A stretch of DNA of 17,682 nt, taken from the NCBI GenBank assembly GCA_002494135.1, contig DLBG01000042.1, positions 1 to 17,682 on the forward strand, written 5' to 3'. Shown piece by piece: positions 6,174 to 12,326 of this stretch (the stretch's first letter is position 1; every line of letters starts with the position of its first letter). Under the pieces are notes generated by a model, which did no database searches, was not told where the DNA came from, and worked only from the letters and a program-made list of their open reading frames with translations. The position numbers and the translations under genes were made by a program. This DNA comes from Lachnospiraceae bacterium UBA7027 (lineage in GTDB: Bacteria > Bacillota > Clostridia > Lachnospirales > Lachnospiraceae).

Positions 6174-7223
6174 TCAGTTCTCTTTGATGAATTTTTCCAG
6201 TGCCGCGAAGTCATATTTGGATCTCGTGTACTGGTTGTAGCGGGAATCGTTTACCGGACGGATGGGCACGCTTTTCTTGGTGCGACGGTATTCCTCTTCG
6301 GAAGCCTCAACGGCGGCAAGGGTATGAAGACCCTGCTCGTTCCATCTTGCAAGGATGCCTTCCGCATAAGGGAAACGGTCGGTGTCCGTCTTCATTACGG
6401 TGCGCTCGCAGGCTGCGAGAATGACTTCCTTCGGGAAGGCATAGGTGCCGAGCCAGCGGTTGATGAATTCAGACTCCTTAATGGTGGGAGCGGCATTTTT
6501 GCCGAGCGCCGCCATGATATCCTTGACGTTGCGGTCATATCCGGAAATGCCGTCTTTGGCCTGAGCGGGAGTTTTGATTCCCTGTTCGTACCAGGATACG
6601 GCAATGCTTTCGATGTAATGGAAGCTCTTCTTATTCTTGGAAACACAGTACTGAAGCAGAAGATCCGTCATTTCGAAATTGAAGTTTAACTCTCTGTGAA
6701 TGTAAAGAAGGCTTCGAAGGTCTGCCGGGCTGATGGTCTTGCCGAGATAGGATTCCGTGATGGCAATCAGTTCTTCGGTGCCGGGTTCCATTTTAAAACT
6801 TCTTAAATCGTCGGCGCCGTAGGAGGGTTTCTCCGGGACTGCCGGTTTGGTAACGGTTTTCTTCTCCGCAACGGGAACAATGGAGAGAACGGGTGCGGTA
6901 ACGGCGGATGCCGCTTCGCGGCTGGTCTGTGCGGCGGGAATCAGGCCTACGGAGATGATTTCTCCGGCTTCGTCGTAACGAATGGAGAGCAGACCTGCCT
7001 TTTCCCAGTATTTTAATGCACGGATGACGTCCTTCTCCGTATGGTTAAATTCATCGGCGATGTCCCCGATTTCGAAAGAGTGATTCGAAGCCACGTTGCG
7101 TAGCAGATAAAGATAAACTTTGATCTGGGCGTCGTTTGCCTCTTTCATGTAGTAATCGATGAAAACGTTGGAAACCGAAGTGGCTCCCGGCGTTTCATCG
7201 CCGGTTAATGTGATGCGATTCAT
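6174..7223 (-). CDS. dnaD: DnaD-like primosomal protein with two C-terminal DnaD repeats (349 aa)
   Basis: Related to DnaD/DnaB of Gram-positive primosomes, which remodel DNA with DnaA and recruit the helicase loader. Residues about 18-95 look like a winged-helix domain (YLLRNVASNHSFEIGDIADE ...). A Pro/Ala/Val-rich linker (about 100-145) leads to two similar helical repeats (about 147-222 and 232-307). Each ends in the same pattern: SFHYIESIAVSWYEQGIKT and RFPYAEGILARWNEQGLHT. The C-terminus is basic, with tyrosines. The frame is open to 7277, but TATAAT at 7258-7263 lies inside that extension, so transcripts would start downstream of it. The ATG at 7221-7223 has GGGGGA about 8 nt upstream and is chosen. 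First gene of the operon. Confidence 0.85.
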   Translation of the reverse strand: MNRITLTGDETPGATSVSNVFIDYYMKEANDAQIKVYLYLLRNVASNHSFEIGDIADEFNHTEKDVIRALKYWEKAGLLSIRYDEAGEIISVGLIPAAQTSREAASAVTAPVLSIVPVAEKKTVTKPAVPEKPSYGADDLRSFKMEPGTEELIAITESYLGKTISPADLRSLLYIHRELNFNFEMTDLLLQYCVSKNKKSFHYIESIAVSWYEQGIKTPAQAKDGISGYDRNVKDIMAALGKNAAPTIKESEFINRWLGTYAFPKEVILAACERTVMKTDTDRFPYAEGILARWNEQGLHTLAAVEASEEEYRRTKKSVPIRPVNDSRYNQYTRSKYDFAALEKFIKEN

Positions 7224-7257
7224 TCCAAAATCCCCCAATTTTCTTTTAAGCATTGTG

Positions 7258-7286
7258 ATTATAGCATGCAGATTCAAAAAAGAAAA
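7258..7286 (-). promoter_or_regulatory. dnaD operon promoter (extended -10)
   Basis: On the minus strand, TGCTATAAT gives a perfect -10 (7258-7263) with a TG extension; the -35 position (7281-7286) reads TTTTCT and is weak. The predicted start near 7251 leaves a leader of roughly 27 nt containing the GGGGGA site. The position settles the dnaD start codon. The DnaA-box cluster begins about 47 bp upstream of the -35. Confidence 0.65.
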
Positions 7287-7301
7287 TAGGAAAATTGGCG
7301 C

Positions 7302-7383
7302 AAACCCTTGATTTTACTGGGTTTTCGGCAAATGTGGACAATGTGGATAAGTATCCCGAAAAGAACGAAAGTCCAGTAAAATC
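7302..7383. repeat. Inverted repeats flanking the first DnaA-box pair
   Basis: GATTTTACTGG (7310-7320) and CCAGTAAAATC (7373-7383) form a perfect 11-bp inverted repeat with a 52-bp spacer holding the first tandem DnaA-box pair. Overlapping it, AAACCC (7302-7307) and GGGTTT (7319-7324) form a 6-bp hairpin. No clear T-run follows on either strand, so a terminator for murC is doubtful. Confidence 0.5.
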
Positions 7384-7449
7384 GGCAAAAAAATATCCAC
7401 ATCGCATTTTTCCGGATTTTCCGAAAAAGCATGTGGATATTGTGGATAA
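7333..7449. promoter_or_regulatory. Cluster of five DnaA-box-like 9-mers
   Basis: Two are exact matches to the TGTGGATAA form of the DnaA box (TTATCCACA on the other strand), at 7342-7350 and 7441-7449. Three differ by one base: TGTGGACAA (7333-7341), ATATCCACA in the opposite orientation (7393-7401), and TGTGGATAT (7432-7440). The first two and the last two are directly adjacent 9-bp tandem pairs without spacer, with their starts 99 bp apart. The cluster fills the gap between the murC stop (7450) and the dnaD promoter, suggesting DnaA regulation of the operon or a DnaA-binding/titration site. Confidence 0.75.
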
Positions 7450-8829
7450 CTAATTCCCAAGAAGCTCTTCTCCTACGCGGTACACGTCTCCGGCGCCCAT
7501 AGTTATCAACAGATCACCCGGGTTACAACTTTGCAGTAAAAAAATTTCAATTTCCGAAAAAGTATGGAAATAATGGCAGTCTCCGCCGCGTTTTATGATT
7601 TCTTCCTGCAGATTTTTCGAAGAAATTCCGAGGGTATCGGTCTCGCGTGCGGCATAGATATCGGCAAGCACGACATGGTCGGCTGCTTTTAAGGCTTCTG
7701 CAAAATCTTCCAAAAGCGCTTTGGTTCTGGAATAGGTGTGGGGCTGGAAAACGCACCAGGTCTCTTTGTGAGGATAGTTTGCGGATGCGGCAAGCGTTGC
7801 CGCAATCTCGGTCGGATGGTGGGCATAATCGTCAACCACCGTGATATCTCCGAGATGCCCTTTAATCTGGAAACGTCTGTCTGCGCCGACACAGCCGGTG
7901 AGGGATTTTAAACTCTTTTCGCGGTCAAATCCCAGCACGTCGGACAGCGTCAGTGCCGCAAGGGAATTATATACATTGTGCTTTCCGACAACACCCAAAG
8001 TCACGTCTGAGACGGAACCGTCCGGTGCATGCATTTTATAAGCCGGACATCCCGATGCATTGTAGGTAATGTCGGTTGCGTAATAATCGCAGTTTTTGTT
8101 TATACCGAAGGTAATGACGGGCGATTTGACATCTGCGGTAATTTCTGCAAGGTTTTCGATTTCGCCGTTTATAATAAGGGCGCCGTCTGCCGGCAGCAGG
8201 AGTGCGAATTTATGGAAGGAATTGCGAATATCGTCGAGATCTTTGAAAAAATCCAGATGATCGGCTTCGATATTCATGATTACCCCGTAGCGGGGGAAGA
8301 AGGATAAGAAGCTGTTGGTGTATTCACAGGCCTCCGTCAGGAAGTAATTGGAGCTTCCGATGCGGATGTTGCCGCCGATGGACCGGACCATGCCGCCGAT
8401 GGACAGGGTCGGATCCGTATCGTTTGCCATGAGGATTTCTCCGGCCATGGTTGAAGTCGTGGTTTTGCCGTGGGTGCCGGAAATGGCGATGGGGCAGCCG
8501 TAGTTGCGCATCATCTGGCCCAAAAGTTCAGCTCTTGAAAGCATGGGGAGGTTGGATTCGACACAGGCTCCGAATTCCGGGTTATCCCGGCGGATGGCTG
8601 CCGAATATACAACCAGATCAATGTCGGAAGTAATATTGTCCGTACGCTGACCGATGAAAACCGTTGCCCCCCTGGCACGCAGCTCCTCCGTCAGTTCCGA
8701 TTCCTTATTGTCCGATCCCGAAACGGTGAAGCCTTCTTTTAACAGGATTACGGCCAGACCGCTCATGCTGATGCCGCCGATTCCGATGAAATGTACGTGA
8801 ATCGGTTTTTGAAAATCTATTTCATACAT
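7450..8829 (-). CDS. murC: UDP-N-acetylmuramate--L-alanine ligase
   Basis: Adds L-Ala to UDP-MurNAc with ATP, the first amino-acid step of peptidoglycan precursor synthesis in the cytoplasm. Order of domains: N-terminal Rossmann-like UDP-binding domain with GIGGISMSG (16-24), central ATPase domain with GTHGKTTT (118-125) and the TEACEYTNSFLSF stretch that MurC enzymes share, and the C-terminal ligand domain with DDYAHHPTEI near 332-341 and FQPHTYSRTK. Its 459 residues match the usual MurC length. The ATG at 8827-8829 is preceded by AAAGGAG at about 9 nt and a good promoter. Downstream on the same strand lies the DnaA-box region and then dnaD, with no strong terminator between, so some read-through into the dnaD operon is possible. 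No other mur/fts genes are adjacent. Confidence 0.96.
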   Translation of the reverse strand: MYEIDFQKPIHVHFIGIGGISMSGLAVILLKEGFTVSGSDNKESELTEELRARGATVFIGQRTDNITSDIDLVVYSAAIRRDNPEFGACVESNLPMLSRAELLGQMMRNYGCPIAISGTHGKTTTSTMAGEILMANDTDPTLSIGGMVRSIGGNIRIGSSNYFLTEACEYTNSFLSFFPRYGVIMNIEADHLDFFKDLDDIRNSFHKFALLLPADGALIINGEIENLAEITADVKSPVITFGINKNCDYYATDITYNASGCPAYKMHAPDGSVSDVTLGVVGKHNVYNSLAALTLSDVLGFDREKSLKSLTGCVGADRRFQIKGHLGDITVVDDYAHHPTEIAATLAASANYPHKETWCVFQPHTYSRTKALLEDFAEALKAADHVVLADIYAARETDTLGISSKNLQEEIIKRGGDCHYFHTFSEIEIFLLQSCNPGDLLITMGAGDVYRVGEELLGN

Positions 8830-8858
8830 GTTTCGGCACTCCTTTCAAAAACAACCTT

Positions 8859-8887
8859 ATTATAAAATAAGATAGGTAATTCGTCTA
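8859..8887 (-). promoter_or_regulatory. murC promoter
   Basis: On the minus strand, TAGACG (8882-8887), a 17-nt spacer, and TATAAT (8859-8864): 4 of 6 and 6 of 6 consensus matches. The predicted start near 8852 gives a leader of about 23 nt with the AAAGGAG site. The rest of the murC-glgC gap (8888-9072) shows AT-rich sequence and no ORF. Confidence 0.65.
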
Positions 8888-9072
8888 CATTCAAGGTGTC
8901 TGTATTGTCCTTCCTGTATCGGAGTACTTTTTGTTAAAATTTTCGAGTCTGGAAAACAATTTTTTAAGGGTGTTTTGTGAATATGCACAAAAATGTGATG
9001 CCGTGTTCGTTAAAAAGTATGAAAAATAACAGAAAAAAATTTGAAATCCGGGAAATAGTTACGGTTTCATAG

Positions 9073-9101
9073 TTCACTTTTTACAAATGACATGATAAAA
9101 T
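9073..9101 (+). promoter_or_regulatory. glgC-glgD promoter
   Basis: TTCACT (9073-9078), 17 nt, TAAAAT (9096-9101), with a TG one base before the -10 (TGATAAAAT). It predicts a start near 9108 and a leader of about 80 nt that contains the nested hairpins at 9114-9162. Confidence 0.55.
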
Positions 9102-9113
9102 TTTCTTATGGAA

Positions 9114-9162
9114 GTCGGGGGGCTTTTATTTTTTCGTGTTCCCATTTTACGGGAACCCCGGC
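9114..9162 (+). promoter_or_regulatory. Structured leader of glgC mRNA
   Basis: GTTCCC (9138-9143) pairs with GGGAAC (9151-9156) around a 7-nt loop. Immediately outside, GTCGGG (9114-9119) can pair with CCCGGC (9157-9162), enclosing a T-rich internal loop (9124-9134). The structure lies just after the predicted transcription start and about 14 nt before the GAGGTG ribosome binding site. It could stabilise the mRNA or modulate translation. I do not recognise a known riboswitch in it. Confidence 0.4.
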
Positions 9163-9187
9163 TAATAAAGGCATGTGAGGTGAAAGC

Positions 9188-10462
9188 ATGATCAAGAAAG
9201 AAATGATTGCCATGTTACTTGCGGGTGGTCAGGGAAGCCGTCTTGGTGTGTTAACCGCAAAGGTTGCGAAACCGGCGGTTTCATTCGGCGGAAAATACAG
9301 AATCATCGATTTTCCTTTGAGCAACTGCATTAATTCGGGAGTGGATACCGTCGGTGTTTTAACCCAGTATCAGCCCCTGCGTCTGAATACACATATCGGA
9401 ATCGGTATTCCCTGGGATCTTGACCGGAATATCGGTGGAGTTACCGTGCTTCCTCCTTATGAGAAGAGTACGGATACGGAATGGTATACCGGTACCGCGA
9501 ATGCGATTTACCAGAATATCGATTATATGGAAAGCTTCAATCCGGACTATGTCCTGATTCTTTCCGGTGACCATATTTACAAGATGGACTATGAAGTAAT
9601 GCTGGACTTCCATAAGAAGAACGGCGCAGAGGTTACGATTGCGGCCATGCCGGTTCCCTTAGAGGAGGCAAAGCGTTTCGGTATCGTAATTACCGACGAT
9701 AACCGTAAAATCGTTGACTTCGAAGAAAAGCCCGAGCATCCGAGAAGCAATCTTGCAAGTATGGGTATCTATATTTTCAACTGGAAGACCTTAAAGGAGG
9801 CCCTCCTTGCAAAGGCATCCCAGCCGAATCTCGACTTCGGTAAGCATATCATTCCTTACTGCCACGAAAACGGTGCTCCGCTTTATGCATACGAGTACAA
9901 CGGCTACTGGAAGGATGTAGGAACCCTGCACTCTTACTGGGAAGCAAACATGGAACTTGTGGACATCGTTCCCGTATTCAATCTTTATGAAGAGTACTGG
10001 AAGATTTATACCAAGTCCGATACCCTTCCTCCCCAGTATTTGTCAAACGACAGCGTTACCGAGAAGTGTATCATCGGTGAAGGCTCAAGCATCTACGGCA
10101 AGGTTTACAACTCCATCATCGGATGCGGCGTAACCATCGGTGAGGGTACGGTGATTCGGGATTCCATCATTATGAATGAGACCGAAATCGGCAAGAACTG
10201 CGAAATCAACAAAGCAATCATCGCAGAGAACGTACTGATTAAGGATGAGGTAAGACTCGGAGACGGTGAAGAAGTTCCCAACGAGACGGATCCTCATATC
10301 TACAACAACGGTCTTGTTACCATCGGTGAGAAGACCGTGATTCCCAAAGGAGTATCCATCGGAAAGAACTCCGTTGTATCCGGTATCACTTCCGAAGCTG
10401 ATTATCCGGATGGAAAGCTTTTAAGCGGCAAAACTTTGATTAAGGCAGGTGAGGACAGATGA
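9188..10462 (+). CDS. glgC: Glucose-1-phosphate adenylyltransferase, catalytic subunit
   Basis: Makes ADP-glucose from glucose-1-phosphate and ATP, the committed step of bacterial glycogen synthesis. The N-terminal nucleotidyltransferase domain has LAGGQGSRL (11-19), K29 in AKVAKPAVSFGG, the segment PWDLDRNIGG (75-84), catalytic SGDHIYKMDY (126-135) and FEEKP (178-182). From about residue 295 a left-handed beta-helix follows with hexapeptide-type repeats (IIGEGSSIYG, IIGCGVTIGEG, IGKNCEI). The 424 aa length is normal. The ATG is preceded by GTGAGGTG about 6 nt away. The last 4 bp (ATGA) overlap the start of glgD, so the two subunits are translationally coupled. The G-loop and catalytic Asp are intact, marking this as the active member of the pair. 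Confidence 0.96.
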   Translation: MIKKEMIAMLLAGGQGSRLGVLTAKVAKPAVSFGGKYRIIDFPLSNCINSGVDTVGVLTQYQPLRLNTHIGIGIPWDLDRNIGGVTVLPPYEKSTDTEWYTGTANAIYQNIDYMESFNPDYVLILSGDHIYKMDYEVMLDFHKKNGAEVTIAAMPVPLEEAKRFGIVITDDNRKIVDFEEKPEHPRSNLASMGIYIFNWKTLKEALLAKASQPNLDFGKHIIPYCHENGAPLYAYEYNGYWKDVGTLHSYWEANMELVDIVPVFNLYEEYWKIYTKSDTLPPQYLSNDSVTEKCIIGEGSSIYGKVYNSIIGCGVTIGEGTVIRDSIIMNETEIGKNCEINKAIIAENVLIKDEVRLGDGEEVPNETDPHIYNNGLVTIGEKTVIPKGVSIGKNSVVSGITSEADYPDGKLLSGKTLIKAGEDR

Positions 10463-11580
10463 GAGCGATAGGAATCATTTTAGCCGGCGGAAACAATCAC
10501 AGAATGCGTGAGCTGTCCTTAAAGAGAGCCATTTCGGCAATGCCTGTGGCCGGCAGCTACAGAAGTATCGATTTTGCATTGAGCAGCATGAGCAACTCCC
10601 ATATCCAGAAAGTTGCCGTTCTGACCCAGTATAATGCAAGAAGTTTAAATGAACATTTGAGTTCCTCCAAATGGTGGGACTTCGGCAGAAAGCAGGGAGG
10701 CCTTTATGTATTTACTCCCGTTGTGACTGCGGATAACTCCAACTGGTATCGCGGAACCGCAGATGCGATTTACCAGAACATCGATTTCTTAAAGAGAAGT
10801 CATGAACCGTACGTTGTGATTGCATCCGGTGACTGCGTTTACAAGATGGATTACAACAAACTTCTGGAGTATCACATTGACAAGAAGGCCGACATTACCG
10901 TTGTCTGCAAGGATATGCCCGAGAACGTGAACGTAGACCGTTACGGCATCATCAAGATGAACGAGGAAAGCCGTATCGAAGAGTTCGATGAGAAACCCAT
11001 GATTGCAAAGACCAATACGGTTTCCTGCGGTATCTATGTCATCCGTCGTCGTCTTTTAATCGAGTTGATCGAAAAGAGCAACGAAGAAGGCAGATATGAT
11101 TTTGTAGCGGATATTTTAATCCGTTACAAAGAGATGAAGAGAATCTTCGGATACAAGATGAAAGATTATTGGAAGAACATCGCTTCCGTGGAAGATTACT
11201 ACGAGACCAATATGGATTTCTTAAAATCCGATGTCCGTGACTATTTCTTCCGTCAGTATCCGGACGTATATTCCAAGGTGGATGACCTTCCTCCCGCAAA
11301 ATACAATGTGGGTGCGGACGTAAGGAATTCCCTGGTGGCTTCCGGAACCATCGTAAACGGTAAAGTGGAAGATTCCTTAATTTTCAAGAAAGTATTTGTG
11401 GGTAACAACTGTCACATCAAGAATTCTATCATTCTGAATGACGTATATATCGGCGACAATACCTACATCGAGAATTGCATTGTGGAGAGCAGAAATACGA
11501 TCCGTGCCAATTCGAGATACGTTGGGGACGGTGAAGTAAAGGTATTGATTGAGAAGACGGCAAGATACGAAGTTCAGTAG
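10459..11580 (+). CDS. glgD: GlgD subunit of ADP-glucose pyrophosphorylase
   Basis: Paralogue of GlgC found in Firmicutes, where GlgC and GlgD form a heteromeric enzyme in which GlgD acts mainly as a modulatory subunit. The same fold is visible: N-terminal LAGGNNHRM (8-16) replaces the GGQGSRL loop of GlgC, SGDCVYKMDY (123-132) and EFDEKP are kept, and a beta-helix with hexapeptide-like repeats occupies the last 80 residues or so (VNGKVEDSLI, VGNNCHIKNSII, IGDNTYIENCIV). Loss of the canonical phosphate-binding loop and the shorter 373 aa length fit a GlgD rather than a second GlgC. It overlaps glgC by 4 bp with GGTGAGG upstream, and a strong terminator follows 38 nt after the stop. Confidence 0.93.
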   Translation: MRAIGIILAGGNNHRMRELSLKRAISAMPVAGSYRSIDFALSSMSNSHIQKVAVLTQYNARSLNEHLSSSKWWDFGRKQGGLYVFTPVVTADNSNWYRGTADAIYQNIDFLKRSHEPYVVIASGDCVYKMDYNKLLEYHIDKKADITVVCKDMPENVNVDRYGIIKMNEESRIEEFDEKPMIAKTNTVSCGIYVIRRRLLIELIEKSNEEGRYDFVADILIRYKEMKRIFGYKMKDYWKNIASVEDYYETNMDFLKSDVRDYFFRQYPDVYSKVDDLPPAKYNVGADVRNSLVASGTIVNGKVEDSLIFKKVFVGNNCHIKNSIILNDVYIGDNTYIENCIVESRNTIRANSRYVGDGEVKVLIEKTARYEVQ

Positions 11581-11617
11581 GGTTACAAACTCTTTTTAGA
11601 GAAGACATATGGGGTTG

Positions 11618-11649
11618 AAAACGGAGCGGGGGCGCTCCGTTTTCTTTTT
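11618..11649 (+). terminator. Intrinsic terminator of glgC-glgD
   Basis: A perfect 11-bp stem, AAAACGGAGCG (11618-11628) with CGCTCCGTTTT (11633-11643), has a GGGG loop and is followed by CTTTTTG. It separates the glycogen operon from pth-mfd. Confidence 0.9.
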
Positions 11650-11676
11650 GACGGACTAAGCGTTAAGCGGTAAATT
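11648..11676 (+). promoter_or_regulatory. Candidate pth-mfd promoter
   Basis: TTGACG (11648-11653), a 17-nt spacer and TAAATT (11671-11676). The -35 matches 5 of 6 positions, the -10 only 4 of 6. It begins in the T-run of the glgD terminator, so the two elements are packed end to end. The predicted start near 11683 leaves a leader of about 47 nt before pth. Confidence 0.5.
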
Positions 11677-11729
11677 CTGCTTGCGAAGACGCGGTGCGCG
11701 CGCTAAAATTTTCTCGAGGAGATTTTACC

Positions 11730-12323
11730 ATGTTTATCATTGCAGGTCTCGGAAATCCGGGAAAAGAATATGAGAATACAAGACACAATGCAGGGTATCT
11801 GGCACTGGACGAGCTGGCGGAACGCTACAATATTTCCGTTACCGAGAAAAAGTTCAAATCCCTGGTCGGAAAGGGCGTTATCGAAGGGCAGAAAGTGATT
11901 CTGCTCAAACCGCTGACATATATGAATTTGAGCGGGGAGGCCGTAAGAGAGGCCTGTGATTATTATAAAATCGACCCTGAGACGGAACTGATTGTACTTT
12001 ATGATGACATTGCGCTGCCGGTAGGACAGCTTCGGATCCGTCCGAAGGGAAGCGCAGGAGGACATAACGGAATCAAGAATATTATCGCCCACCTCGGCGG
12101 AGAGGTTTTCATGCGGGTGCGCATCGGCGTTGGGGACAAGCCCTCCCGTATGGATTTAAAGGATCATGTTCTGGGGCACTTTTCAAAAGAGGATGCCAGG
12201 ACGGAAGAAGAAGCCTTTGCCAAATCGGTGGATGCCGTGATTATGATGATGGGCGGACAAATCGAAGAAGCCATGAACCGGTATAACCGGAAAGTGGCGG
12301 CGATAGAACAGGAGCAGGTGTAA
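11730..12323 (+). CDS. pth: Peptidyl-tRNA hydrolase
   Basis: Cleaves peptidyl-tRNAs released from stalled ribosomes so that tRNA is recycled. Family residues are all present, numbered from the chosen start: GLGNPGKEY with N9, catalytic H19 in NTRHNAGY, N66 in YMNLSG, D92/D93 in YDDIALP and N113 in GGHNGIKNI; these correspond closely to E. coli N10, H20, N68, D93 and N114. The frame is open back to 11694, but the ATG at 11730 is preceded by GAGGAG at 8-9 nt and gives the usual N-terminus (MFIIAGLGNPG), so the longer form is rejected. The 197 aa length is typical. The mfd start follows after 3 nt, an arrangement common in Firmicutes. Confidence 0.96.
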   Translation: MFIIAGLGNPGKEYENTRHNAGYLALDELAERYNISVTEKKFKSLVGKGVIEGQKVILLKPLTYMNLSGEAVREACDYYKIDPETELIVLYDDIALPVGQLRIRPKGSAGGHNGIKNIIAHLGGEVFMRVRIGVGDKPSRMDLKDHVLGHFSKEDARTEEEAFAKSVDAVIMMMGGQIEEAMNRYNRKVAAIEQEQV

Positions 12324-12326
12324 GAA

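Noticed and set aside
7224..7449. Chromosomal replication origin
   Set aside because: The DnaA boxes are suggestive, but no dnaA, dnaN or clear unwinding element is adjacent, so calling it oriC is not justified.
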